Shown here in pieces: positions 49,440 through 60,775 of a DNA stretch of 64,000 bases. Source of the DNA: Cordilura impudica (taxonomy: Eukaryota; Arthropoda; Insecta; Diptera; Scathophagidae); the NCBI GenBank assembly GCA_963682025.1, contig OY821518.1:235640152-235704151 (forward strand). The letters are read 5' to 3'. A model generated the notes under the pieces. It was given only the letters and a program-made list of their open reading frames with translations, did not search any database and had not been told where the DNA came from. The position numbers and the translations under genes are program-made. The first letter of the stretch is position 1. Every line of letters starts with the position of its first letter.

Positions 49440-52400
49440 GGCAATTTTCTTGGACCTCAAAAGAGCGTTCGAGAATATCGATAGAGAGCTATTGATTAAA
49501 CTGTATATGTATGGTATCAGAGAAAATTAACTGCAATGGTTTAAATCATATCTGACAAATCGAAAACAAATTACGAAAGTTAATGGTGTTAAATCAGATA
49601 AAATTGATAATAAAATTGGAGTGCCACAAGGTTCTATATTAGGAGCACTATTATTTATAACATACTAGCTGGACCCGGCAAACGTTGTTTTGCCCTCAAT
49701 GAATTTTTATTTTAGTTAGAAGCTGTATATACCTATATAAAATGTGTTACGGAGATCTGCAGATAATAAAATGAGAGCTTCACCAAAAAATCTTTCATTG
49801 CCTTTCAAATCTTTTATCAAATCAAATCACAATGTTTGTGAGCCATGGTACATTCATCCCAAATAAAAATACTGCATTTTTGCAGAACTTTTGCCATACC
49901 GGAATGTTTTTTGATATTACAGACGGCATTCTCATTTTTTTGTACGTTTAACGGTGATTTGAGTGCTGAATGAGCTGTGCGGCCACCATGCAATAATGTA
50001 GCGGCTTTTTCCTTCTTTTTCGTTAGAATATTTATATATAAAAACGTTTGTGAGTTTATTTATTAAAATTTATATAAATTTGACAACTCATTATTTTTCG
50101 AACGACAGCGCCATCTACCGGGTCCAATAAAAAAATGTTTCTAACATACATATATGTACATTCTTTGTTTCATTAAAATCACACCATAAATAAGAATATT
50201 CGAAATAACTTTACCCAGCGCCACCTATCGGGTCCATTTATACATACAAAAATTTCTTATGACGAAACATACGTTCATTCTGAATTGCAGTCAAATCGCG
50301 CTAAAAGTAAAAATTTTTGTTTTTAACTTGACCCCAACGCCAGCTAGAGGGTTAAAACTAAAAAAAAAACACAGAAGAGCTCGAACCGAACCTATGCTGG
50401 AAATCCTACCTCGACAGCTCTTATGGTTCCGGAGATCATTCGTTACAATCAAATGCATCAACGTTTTTATATATACGCCACGCCCCTTTGCCCACTAACA
50501 ACTTTATATAGCTAAGGTCTTATTATTTCGCAAAAATATCCTTTTGTGAAAATTTCATGACGATCCTTCCAGTAGTTTAGAAGATATTACGATTTTTTAT
50601 TTTTCTAAAAAGGGGCGTGGTCCCGCCCACTTTTCTTCTTGTATGTATTTCTATTCATGCTAATACCATATGTACCAAATATGACTGCTGTAGGTAAAAA
50701 AATTCCCGTGATATGACTTTTTCAAATTTTGGGTTATATGGGCGTGGCACCGCCCCTTTGTCCAATCAAAAATTTATATAGCATATTATTCCTTCCAGAG
50801 TCACAGTAACACGCTCTGAAAATTTCAGGAAGATCGGTTCTTTGGTTTGGCCTCCTATAAAGCACAAACAAACACACATTCATTTTTATATATAGTATAT
50901 AGATAGATTGAAAGCAGAATAATTATGATTTAAGGTAAAATGGGGCGAAAAAGGGGGACTTGGTAATAAAAAACTGTATGGCTACCTTACCTGTAGATAA
51001 AAAGTGTATAAAACTTTAGATAAATACATATTACAAAAAAATTATTTTGTATAGCAAACATTGTTAGTGGTATATGTAAAAAAAAGGGGGCGGTGAAATG
51101 GGCGTGGTTCATAGTTATATGGCGACGTTAACAGTATTAAGAGCAATATACTACCAAATAAAAAAATCCGTTGGAAGGAACAAATTTGTACAGAGAAAAA
51201 AAAGTTTAAAACTTTCAAACAAAATTTGGCGTGAAAAGGGGCGTGAAAGGGGGCGTGGCGTAAGAAATGTTTATTTCTACCTCGCCTGGAGTATAATGTG
51301 TATACAATTTGAAGTAAATCTGTTAAAAACTATATGGGAGCAATTACATAATTTTAAAAAAGTGGGCGTAAAAGTGGGCGTGGTCAAAAAAAAAGTACCC
51401 TATTAATCATGCCAGAGTCCCAGTTAAATGCTGTGAAAATTTCAGGAAGATCGGTCCAGAGGTTTGGTCTCCTATAAGGTACACACAAACAAACAAATAA
51501 ACAAACACACATTCAATTTTATATATAACATATATAAATGATATGCCCAATATTTTAAATAAATGCGAAATAATTCTACATGCTGATGACGCACTGATCT
51601 ATGCTCAAGGAAATACAGAGGAACAATGTAAAGATAATATAATGCATGATATCAACAAAATAAACAATTGGCTGAAAATGAACAAATTAAAACTAAATGA
51701 AAAAAAAAACTAAAATAATGGAAATAAACATGAACAGTAACACAGTTTTTAAATTTAATAATGGAGCAATTGAAAAAGTTAATGAAATAAAATATCTGGG
51801 TTTCATAATCGATAAAGACTTAAAATTTAAACATCACGTCGATTACATATGTAAGAAAATTGGAAAAAGAAATCGGCTTTTTTAAACGGGTGCGAAATAA
51901 AATATCGATAACAACGGCAATAAATATGTATAACACGATGATAAAACCTCATTTTGAATTCGGCTCCACAATTCTGTATACCTGCTGCACAACACAATTG
52001 GAAAGATTGCAAAAACTTCAAAATAAGGCTATGCGTTCTATTTTAAAATGTAACAGATATACTCCCATCCAAAATATGCTAGATACATTGAAATGGCTAA
52101 ACATACAACAAAGATTAGAATTTAATACGTTAAATTGTGTCCAAAAGATGAAGATGGGTAATGCTCCAGAATACTTGATCGACCAACTGATGTACGTGGG
52201 AGAAGCTCGACCGTATAACTTAAGAAACGCGGAAAACTTTAGATTACAAAGGGTGACAACAATAGCAATGCAAAGATCTCTCTTCTTCAAGGGACTAAAA
52301 ATATATAATACGTTACCTAACATGTCAAATTAAAAAGAAATGTTAATGTTTTTAAAAGAACTGTCACACATTTTTTAAGATATAATAACACAAATCAAGA

Positions 52401-52475
52401 AGTTGTATAAAAATTGTTAAATATTAATTATTAGTTTTAAATTAAAGTATAATAAATACTACTACTACTACTAAA
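49440..52475 (+). pseudogene. LINE-C, 5'-truncated, interrupted by a 1.9-kb repeat
   Basis: RT text FLDLKRAFENIDRELLIKLY, a stop, FKSYLTNRKQI and GVPQGSILGALLFITY reaches 49664. It continues after the insert with INDMPNIL and ILHADDALIYAQ (about 51570-51605). Later blocks are YLGFIIDKDLKFKHHV, FGSTILYTCC, LERLQKLQNKAMRSILKC and LKIYNTLP (to about 52315). The 3' end is TAATAAATACTACTACTACT plus an A run (about 52450-52487). Stops and a frameshift near 51715 and 51885 mark it dead. A shorter relative lies at 1898-2190. Confidence 0.8.
49665..51532 (+). mobile_element. Dispersed repeat of GGGCGTGG type inserted in LINE-C
   Basis: It starts CTAGCTGGACCCGGCAAACG and ends TTCAATTTTATATA. TATAACATA flanks it at 49656-49664 and 51524-51532, and removing insert plus one copy restores the LINE-C frame. 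Inside are diverged units with GGGGCGTGG and GAAAATTTCAGGAAGATCGG; an inner end at about 50880-50905 (TTTTATATATAGTATATAGA) suggests two joined units. No ORF is convincing. The class is unknown; related sequence makes up the 157-bp array at 12943-14312. Confidence 0.7.
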
Positions 52476-52559
52476 AAAAAAAAAAAATAAAATTTGTGTG
52501 TTCATTAAATTTGTTAATGTGTTTGAGAGTTTGTTTTCTTCATTCACAAAAATTATTGT

Positions 52560-52790
52560 CGCACACCTAGTTCAAAAGTGACTCAACTTAAAATTAACAT
52601 TTTTCGTGTTTATATGCTTAAACTATGCACAATACAGTTGTTGATCTATAAAAAAAAATATCAGTGTGTTTTGTTGTTGTTAACTGTTGCTAAAAAACAG
52701 TTATGTCTTTCTTTATATTTAAATTGTTTCAATTGTCGATTTCTGAAAAATGAAAATTTTGAGTTGAGTCACTTTTGAACTATGTGTGCG
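52560..52790. mobile_element. MITE with about 40-bp TIRs and 4-bp target duplication
   Basis: CGCACACCTAGTTCAAAAGT and the following GACTCAACTTAAAATT at the left are mirrored by GAGTTGAGTC and ACTTTTGAACTATGTGTGCG at the right. TTGT flanks it on both sides (52556-52559, 52791-52794). It lies in the right half of Helitron-like copy 3. Confidence 0.75.
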
Positions 52791-52973
52791 TTGTGTTGAA
52801 ATGAAAAATAATTTTGGACATAAACCAATAATTGGGCATAAACCAATAATGACAATAATCGATATTTAAAAAGTGTTGAATTGGCTAAAATTGATTAGCA
52901 GAAAGGTCTTTATTAAATGAAAAAATAAATTTTCCTAGAATTTGCACTCATTTCTAGGGCTAGAATCTACTAG

Positions 52974-53718
52974 TTTTTTAAATATGAGATTTTGATTTTA
53001 TGATCCATTTTTTGGTATTAACCATTCAATTTGTCAAAAACATATTTTTTTAAAAGTTTACATTATATTGTCACACTGCATATAAAAACTTAAAAAAGGT
53101 TGGGGTCTAGAAAAAATTTTTTCGGAATAGTTCAAGAATTATTTCTTTCAAGTACAATGTACAATGTTGTCTCTTGCTCTATAGAAACCATTATCTAAAA
53201 CTAAATTTAATAAATAAAATTCTGAATAGTACAAAAATATATCAGATGACTATAGTATATATGGCTGAATAATGTATCCATTATTTTCTTACAGGTGTAC
53301 AGAAAAATAATTCCAAAAATAGTAAAAATATATTCTATATGTATTATTATGTCCCTATACAAATATGTGTGTTTTGTGTAAAAAGGACATTGTAATTTAT
53401 ATTTAGATATTGTATTTTAAAATGATTTCAACTACCAACACACATCTTAAATAAGCTGTTTGACAAATGTAATTTGTTGTTGATGATGATGATACATAAC
53501 ATAATAATAATTTTATAAGTGTAATCTTATTATCTGACAGAATTTAAAAAAAATATTTGTTAATTGAAATGATGACTAACGGATAAAACAAAACACCACT
53601 TTTTAAGTGGTGATTTATGCTATAAGTTGTATATATTTTTCTAAAATAACCTCAAAAATTAAAATTGTAAAAACATAGTTTTTTTTGTAAAAATTATGTT
53701 TTTGCTTATATTTCTTAC
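52974..53718. other. Maf1 intron 1, donor-proximal part; no element recognised
   Basis: AT-rich sequence ending at the Maf1 exon 1 donor. A short GATGATGATGATAC run lies near 53485. No gene seen. Confidence 0.5.
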
Positions 53719-54075
53719 CTTAGCATCAGAAAAATCATAGTCCGGTTCAAAAGAAGCATTCAATGTAGCAATCAAATAGAACAAGGTCTTTCGGGATATA
53801 GTGTCACACAAAATGACCCCCTCATCACCAGATTGGCTATTGTTGCGATGAAAATTTGGTGACATATCAGTCAATGTTTGGGGTGGCGATAAAGCCTGGA
53901 GATCGTGTGGACCATAACCGTGGGTCTCAGCCGTAAAACGTTTGTACAAAGCTTTGTCCGCTGCTACCATTTTGCAAGAATATGATTCCATTCGTCCAAA
54001 CATGGTACTGCTGCCAGAGCCAATTGACAGAGCATTATTTATGGCTTCAAAGCGAGAACTTTCCAAAAGTTTCAT
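53719..54075 (-). CDS. Maf1: Maf1 exon 1 (first coding exon)
   Basis: The ATG is at 54075-54073. The exon encodes 119 residues: MKLLESSRFEAINNALSIG, then RMESYSCKMVAADKALYKRF, ALSPPQTLTDMSP (Ser63 and Ser72 followed by Pro), ISRKTLFYLIATLNASF and EPDYDFSDAK, ending at a phase-0 donor GTAAGA. This is the conserved A box and the start of the B box of Maf1. The Ser-Pro sites lie where kinase-controlled regulation occurs in other Maf1 proteins, but I cannot say they are phosphorylated here. With exons 2 and 3 the protein is 229 aa, a normal length for flies. The 5' UTR lies upstream (above 54075) and may contain its own intron. Confidence 0.95.
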
Positions 54076-55428
54076 GGTAAAGGTTACTCTGCTTTCTGGT
54101 TCAAATCAAAAAAAAGGACTTTTACGTTCCAGGTAAAATCCTCGTAGTGTATAATTTGTCTTAAGAGTTTAAATTGTTTAAACTGATACTTTATTCTGCT
54201 ATAAATATTTATAATGAGATTTGTGTCTACTCCAGTATATTTGGTTTATATGTTGAAATCCTTGTTCTTAACGATGCATATAACTTAACTATCTAAGTTA
54301 AGACAGACAGACACGACGACCTTGAACCTTGGATAAAGGTTAAAAATTTCCTATTGATCAATTTTAAAAAGATTATAAGGTCGCTGTCACTGCTTAAGCT
54401 TGAACTCTTATAAGCCACGGCTTCTGGCAAATAGTTATAGGAACGGCGCTTTGTATATTGCAGTTATTCATTGCCGTTATTGATAATGTCGTCAATTGGC
54501 AGTTGAAGTTTCTGAACATGGTAGAGGGATGGACAAGAATTCTTTTCTTTACTGCTGCTCTTTTGTCGTTTATTCTGTAAATTTTGTTTGTTTTTTGTTG
54601 TTTGTGGTGTTGCTTAGTAAACATTACACTAATAAACAAAGCGGAATATACCAAAATTTTCTTTGCTCTTTTTAATAAAATTCTTGAGTCTTTTTTTCTA
54701 TTACAAAAGCGAATTCCTGTTTTTTTGTTTGGCTGCGTTTTTAAAATGGCGTCTGATAATATCTATTGTATTCAAGTGATCGGTGCGTTTGCCCTTGATT
54801 TCACTAAATACACACACAAAAGTTGGCTTTAAGTAGTTTTTCCTTTTTGTTAAATTAATTAAAAATCACGTTTTGGTCTTTTGTGTTTTCGTTATGAAAT
54901 AATCGAAAACACTTTTTAATTTTTTAAACACTTCGTGTTTTATAAACGTTCTACAAAATCCATATCATACATATTTGCAAATAATCGTAATAAAGACATT
55001 CTCGTAGTTTAGTGAAATTAACAATTATTATGTAAAAAATTTTCAAAAAAAGAAATTTTATTTTCTCACTTTCGTTTTGCTTTTGTTTAAGCCTTTTGTG
55101 TATTATTTTTTGAATGAAATTTGTTGCGTTATCTTTAGAGAATTTTTAACTATTCGTGATATTTTGTCAAATGCACTTTGATATTTACTCATGCAGCGGA
55201 ACGAAAAATTTAATGTCGAAATTTATTGATTGTGTAAACTTTACAAGGAATCGTTACTTTAAACAACTACTTTATAATGCTATGAGTCATTTAATACCCG
55301 AGAAAAATGACTCTTATTACGGTTACCCATGAATAACTGTATAAATAGAATTATATACAGAGTTGATTATTTCGTACTATTTTAGACATACTCTACTCCC
55401 AATTCTACTCAATTTTTAAATACTAAGT
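54076..55428. other. Maf1 upstream region; no gene supported
   Basis: This should hold the Maf1 promoter and 5' UTR. I see no clear TATA box or initiator that decides the start. The plus ORF at 54584-54832 is Cys/Phe-rich and has no recognisable domain. Confidence 0.4.
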
Positions 55429-55879
55429 CCGGGTTCACACAAGGCAACTTTTGTTGCGCAATCTTGAGTTTGTAGGAGAGTGGTATTTGGTACGGAGTTG
55501 CTTGTACTCGGCAACTCGTTTTGTTGTGCAATTCGTAATTATGAACACGAAGTTAGCTGCAGCTTACTATTTGACATTTCTTTTTATTCTTTGCTTCGCT
55601 GTGAAAAATTATTATTATTTCATTTATTTTATTATTTTTTTTTATTATTTAATTTTTTCTTTGACTTCCATTTTTTCACGAAAATAGATTTTTCACTTTG
55701 GACCAATAATAAATTCTTTTTACACAAGCTAATAAAGCGAACTGTCGAAAATGTAAGAATTTGAAAGTAAAAGAAAACGAAAAGTTGCGGCAATAAATTT
55801 CTCTGTGTGAACATTAAGGCAACTTTAAAAGAGAATTGAAAAAAAGTTGCGCAACAAAAATTGCCTTGTGTGAATCCAG
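55429..55879. mobile_element. MITE with about 31-bp TIRs, 451 bp
   Basis: GGGTTCACACAAGGCAACTT and the following TTGTTGCGCAA at the left are mirrored by TTGCGCAACAAAAATTGCC and TTGTGTGAATCC at the right. TGTGTGAACATTAAGGCAAC inside (about 55802) is a partial extra copy of the end. The small ORFs within are unrecognised. Confidence 0.75.
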
Positions 55880-55910
55880 AAAAAATAAATGGAACTGTTA
55901 ACGTTTTCCA

Positions 55911-56399
55911 ACTGTAAAAATACACATCGCACATGTACTGTCAAATTTTCCCACAACAAAAGTTGTACACATCGTGTGATACATATGAAACATTGTTTAT
56001 GTACAATACATGAGGAAAGTCACATGTACATTTTTCAATTAGAACAGGTTCTATTTTTGCATGACAAACAAATGAAAATACAACACTGCTTTGGCGAAAA
56101 AAAAACAGAGTAAATTTTAAAGATTAATATTGAAAGAAAAATAAATTGTTTAGTATTAATTAACAATTAAAATATATAAAACCTTTTTTTAACAACAAAT
56201 TTTTGTAAATTTACAAATGAAATCAGCTGTTGTTTACATCTAGTTTTTATGTCATACGGAAATACATACGTACGTGTGATAGCAAAAATTATGAATAGTA
56301 TGTAAAAGACAATTTTGACAGACATGAGGAATTTCATATGGATAAAAAAAGTGACAGTACATATGTAAAAAACACTTCGTGTAATAGCACCTTTACAGC
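55911..56399. mobile_element. Possible MITE with diverged inverted ends
   Basis: CTGTAAAAATACACATCG and CACATGTACTGTCA at the left loosely mirror TGACAGTACATATG and ACACTTCGTGTAATAG with CTTTACAG at the right. Pairing is patchy, so this is tentative. Confidence 0.35.
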
Positions 56400-56576
56400 T
56401 TTAACTAACAACTACTAGTTTTATTATATAAAATAATAATTATGGAAACATTTACGAATGTTTAATTCTTTTAATTGTACAACCAACCCAACCTCTTTTG
56501 AAAACTTTTTAATTTTATGAATCATCTACACAAAAGCAAAATCTGCGTAATACTATTTATTACAACCCGCTAATAG

Positions 56577-56623
56577 CGTTGTATCATTTGGTACTGGTAC
56601 AGTACATACGAAATGATACAACG
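56577..56623. repeat. Short perfect hairpin
   Basis: CGTTGTATCATTT (56577-56589) pairs with AAATGATACAACG (56611-56623), with a partly self-complementary GGTACTGGTACAGTAC loop. It could be a small fold-back relic; role unknown. Confidence 0.55.
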
Positions 56624-56841
56624 TAGTACCATCGCTTTGGCGCTATGCTATGCTATTCTATGGAAAATGTTATTCAAGGGTTTTACTTCGCTGCGCTGCT
56701 ACGCATAACAAGTCAAAGCTGCGATTATATCGAATGCGAGGCTATAGACACCTGATTTAATATGAGAAATTCTCTCGAAATTCATAATTGTTATTTGGCC
56801 AATTCATCAATATTGAGTGTATTATTTTATTAGGAACAAGT

Positions 56842-57449
56842 CTAGTTTAGGGGCGATGCCCCGATATTTTAGTTTTTTTGGAGGGGGTAGGGGCTTTTGG
56901 GGTGATTCCAAGGAAATATTTTTTTTTGTCAGTCGAGCCTATTTTCCGAGTTAAGGACCCCCAAAGTTTTGATATTAACTAGTGTATAACTTTGTTATTT
57001 ATCATTTTTCAAAAAGCCTTAAAAATGAAGATAAAATACCAAATATATCCGGTTCTGAAAGGGTTAAGTTGCCATGAGATATATCAAAATAAAGCTTGTG
57101 GACCTACCTTTTATTCAGTTAATATAAAACCATACATGACATACATATGTCTATGAGATAATCCCATATTAAAAAAAATACTCTCTCACAAAAATTCAAA
57201 ATTTGCAATAGGTTCATAATGGGTTAATGGATTTCAAATTTTAAAATACCACATAGAAGGCGCTCAAATAAGCTTTCCAACGATATATATATTGTCAAAA
57301 TCCGATACTAAAAAACAAAGTTATACACTAGTCAATATCAAAACTTTGGGGGTCCATAACTCGGAAAATAGGCTCGACCGAATCACATTAAAAAGTTTTA
57401 TAAGTGGTAAAAATTTTGAACCGATCGGGGCATCGCCCCTAAACTATAC
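56842..57449. mobile_element. Fold-back element with long inverted arms, about 608 bp
   Basis: TAGTTTAGGGGCGATGCCCC at the left is mirrored by GGGGCATCGCCCCTAAACTA at the right. A second, longer inverted block follows inside: GAGCCTATTTTCCGAGTTA and CCCCCAAAGTTTTGATATTA at the left against TAATATCAAAACTTTGGGGG-like and CTCGGAAAATAGGCTC at the right. The centre is unpaired. No ORF. Confidence 0.7.
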
Positions 57450-57730
57450 TTAAGCCTTTTATTAAGCTAATGTGGCCTAAAGTTTTATGTAATTAAAGTA
57501 AATTTTTAATTCAATTTTGCTCGACGTTTCGTCGATTATATGTCGACTTCCTCTGGAGCTCGTAATGTTATTACGTTATTACATTAAAATATAAAAATTT
57601 TTTTTATTACATTTAACAAATAACAAAAAACATAAAAACACTGACATAATAATAAACACAACTTAATTTAATATCACGTTTTGAGAGACAAGCTTGCATT
57701 TCGTTCATTCTTTATCAACTTTTGAATGTA

Positions 57731-58315
57731 ATGCTGCCTACACACCAGGCAACGGTTGCTTCAATGTGTTGTAGCAACGTGTTTTGTTTGATGACTGCTC
57801 ACGTGGCAACGAATGCCGCAACCTCATTACTGTGTGTAGATGTGGTACAGAAAAGACACAAGCGGAGAGAAAAGTATAATTTAATTTTTTATTATATTCT
57901 ATTTTTTATTGTTAGTATGCTTTTTTTAGATTTTTATTTTTATATATTTTACAAGTTACGTCCCATAGATCTCTCAAATTTTTATATTCGTTAATAAAGT
58001 TAACATAATTTTCATTATTCTCAATAGCCATTTTCTTGTTTTCCTGCTTTCCGCTTAACATTACTTCGCACGAACCTTCCTTTTCGCTTGTTTTCGACGA
58101 ACTGAAGAAGTAAATGCAGTAAACAATGATACACACGTAGCAACGGTTGCCTCAACCAACCCGAAATATCAAAACTTTTTAATATTTCTGGCAACGGTTG
58201 ATACAACACGAAAATCAATGGGCAACAGAGCTACACACCAGGCAACGGTTGCTTCAACGCAGCCATGTTGAATCAGCCATGTTGAATCAACCGTTGCCTG
58301 GTGTGTAGGCAGCAT
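57731..58315. mobile_element. Non-autonomous DNA transposon with 33-bp TIRs, 585 bp
   Basis: ATGCTGCCTACACACCAGGC and the following AACGGTTGCTTCAA at the left are mirrored almost perfectly at the right (TTGAATCAACCGTTG, CCTGGTGTGTAGGCAGCAT). The GCAACGGTTG motif recurs inside at about 58138, 58190 and 58239, so there are five copies in all, perhaps transposase-binding sites. No transposase is encoded. Confidence 0.75.
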
Positions 58316-59302
58316 AATTATTTAAATTTAAATATAACACTGTGCTAGCGTTGTAGCTGCTAGCTGCTTGCGTCTCGCCGCTTTCACCACAAACACTTTA
58401 GAAATTTCTAGCACAAACCCAAAAAAACCGTGTGTTATCCTCGGGCGCTAGAAATACATTGATTGGCATTATAAGCGACTCGCTTGCTACTAGCGCCTCT
58501 AGTTATACTACTAACCCAACTCTACTAACAACTCCTTCACAGGTTTCACGCTTTGGCTGCGTGGTGTATGTAGTAGTGAGATTATGTATATATACACACA
58601 TATAAATACGCGGCGCGCGCTATTTTAAACAATTATTTGTTGTGTTGTGAAGGATTGTATTACTGTATAATAATAATTATTGATATATGTATGTATATGT
58701 ATACGGTGCTTTTCACTTAAACCGAACCCGCTTAAAACGGGTAAGACGAACCATTCTAAAAGTCCCAACTTATTTCTCACTAAACATATGTACTTTGTTT
58801 CACTTAAGTTAAGACGAACTCGTTTAAACCGAACTTTCGCTTAAAAGATCTACGAACTTTTGGTTTGACTTTAAAATGTAAACTTTATATTTTGAGTAGC
58901 AACCCTGTGACTTGCTCTCAATCAGTTCTTTTATATTGGGACTTCCCGCATGATACATTTTATGGAAAATTTTATAATCTCCGGCCCGGGGTCGAACATT
59001 ATGAAATACTTCATGCAATGTTCCCAATTCTCTTTTATAGTTGGTGAGTAAAATTTTTTAAATTTACATTTTGTTGACATTTATCTGAAAATTTTCTTCA
59101 GTTGTTCATTCCTTACTAAAAAAATATATATATATACGAAACAAATATATATTTTAAAATGAAATTCCCCCAAAAAAATTGATAAAAACCTGGAACCATG
59201 AAACATTTTATACCCCTCTTGCTTCTCACCCCCTCTCACCAACATATACAAAGGATTATGCAATTTTTAGGAATATATCTATTGGGGCCTGCGCCTATAT
59301 TT
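58316..59302. other. No gene seen
   Basis: Contains a less AT-rich stretch at 58330-58640 with repeated CTAGCGCC/GCTAGAAAT words and a GCGGCGCGCGC run at 58610. At 58700-58860 CACTTAAACCGAACCCGC-like and TCGTTTAAACCGAAC words resemble pogo-type ends, but no borders could be fixed. Confidence 0.35.
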
Positions 59303-60185
59303 TGTGTCGTCACCGTACCTCTGATAAAGGTACGATATATCTCGATAATATTTGAAATTATGGATTTATTCATAGAATACGGTTTTAAAACCTTTTTTGC
59401 ATTTCTCTTTCTGAATGTAGAACATGTCGAGAGTGTTGTGTCAAAATTTCAAGTAATTAGGACCAAAACTTAAGAAGATCCAGCATTGCCAGCGACCGGC
59501 TTCATACGGTATATCGTATATAAATCAGTTTTTAAAAAACGTTAAATTGATTTTGTCGCAAATAAATGTTCGAAGTCCGTGAACATCATAATTCAAAATC
59601 TACTTGACCTATTCTTTTGAAATTTCACACACTATATCTACACATAAATCATCAGGTAACTATGAACAGTTTTTTTATTTTCCATTTTCTTCCCCATTTT
59701 TTAACAACAAATTCCCGAAATTTTATAGCAAAAATCGTGTTTTTCAAAATGCTGCAAAAAAAAAAAAAAAATTTAAAAAACTCTTCGTCACTACCTCAGG
59801 AAAAATGTCACCTTTTAAACGCATTTCGATTTTTTTGTTTCCCACGATCTGGTAACGAGTTATGATGTTCACCGCAAAACAACAACGCCTCTGGAGATTC
59901 TATGTCACGGACTTATTTATTAAAATTTTTAATTTAAATTTTTTTCAAAGAATCTTCAAATGTTATGCTATAACGTGTATATGAAATAAATAATCCAACA
60001 TTATTCATATCTTTAAAAAAGATTTATGTATGAAAATACGACTTTTTTAACTTTTAAAACCTTACTCCCCCTTAAGATCAACAGTAAAATCATCTATTAT
60101 TCTGGTTTTTAACTCTTCGCAAAATTTTATTCTTGCAATTATTTTATAATAATTAATTGTAAGATTAATACATTGAAAAAAAATT
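59303..60185 (-). pseudogene. Tc1-type HTH fossil, split by an insertion
   Basis: Bases 59303-59394 match 17310-17390 and bases 60064-60185 match about 17395-17490, the N-terminal HTH fossil elsewhere in the window. The 0.67 kb between them is absent from that copy and is flanked by TTTTAAAACCTT on both sides (59383-59394 and 60052-60063). Confidence 0.6.
59395..60051. mobile_element. Unclassified insertion inside the Tc1 fossil
   Basis: The 12-bp direct repeat TTTTAAAACCTT fits a target-site duplication. The insert holds an inverted pair, AAGTCCGTGA (about 59573) and TCACGGACTT (about 59906), and an A run of 14 at 59756. No transposase or RT is seen. Confidence 0.45.
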
Positions 60186-60189
60186 ACAT

Positions 60190-60480
60190 TTAAAACAAGT
60201 AAGAAACTTATGGTCGGTCTAGACCGACTATTGGATACCCTATGCCATGCGTTTCGAGAATTGGTCTTAGGTCCAAATAATTCGATATAGAAAAGAAGTA
60301 TAAACCAAACCTGAGTGGAAGTTTAACTAATTTTTTGCCTGCATTTTGTTTCGGGAATAGGGATATGACTAAGAATTGTCCTATAGGGTTTATTTTTGGA
60401 CTACTGATTAATGGATGTAACAAACACACACAAACCCAATTTTACCGAGATCTATATGATAATTTGGATTTAATTTGTAG
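60190..60480 (-). mobile_element. Dispersed repeat family R1, copy 4 (partial)
   Basis: It begins AAACAAGTAAGAAA and GGTCGGTCTAGACCGACTAT, the reverse complement of the right end of copy 2, then ATACCCTATGCCATGCG. The remainder is truncated. Confidence 0.65.
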
Positions 60481-60604
60481 ATGTTATTGACTTTTTACAG
60501 ATTTTTGAAATCGATTTCCTTGATATTTTGTATATATAAAAACCAACCACTAACATTCAATATGCCAACTACAAATTCCAATGAAGCTCGCTTTTTTTTG
60601 GCGA

Positions 60605-60775
60605 ATCCTGATTTTTATACACTATACAACTATATATAGAGTTTGTGCTGATGCTTGTAACTACCAAAAATATTTGACCTAGACCAATCTTATATTATAC
60701 CGATCGACGCAGAGTCACTTTCTGAATCGATTTATCGATGTCCTCCGCCTGTCGGTCTGTTTCTCTGTTCTAAAT
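60605..60775 (+). mobile_element. Dispersed repeat family R1, left-end fragment
   Basis: TTTTTATACACTATACAAC, TAACTACCAAAAATATTTGACC and TCGATGTCC...CTGTCGGTCTG match the start of copies 1 and 2. It stops where the GTCC array should be. Confidence 0.55.

Larger units (their letters stand above)
49223..52973 (+). mobile_element. Helitron-like element, copy 3, split by later insertions
   Basis: The left part (about 49223-49440) has TATAATATTAATAGGC and GCGATTTCTTGTGACCGATG, as in copy 2. The right part resumes after 52487 with TTCATTAAATTTGTTAATGTG and ends ATCTACTAG before T at 52974. The starting TC has mutated to AA. LINE-C and a MITE lie inside, so this copy is the oldest layer here. Confidence 0.65.

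Noticed and set aside
54584..54832. 82-codon Cys-rich frame upstream of Maf1
   Set aside because: No domain or splice context; lies in the expected 5' UTR/promoter area of Maf1 on the other strand.
55451..55764. Two overlapping Phe/Tyr-rich frames
   Set aside because: They lie wholly within the 55429-55879 MITE and reflect AT-rich composition.
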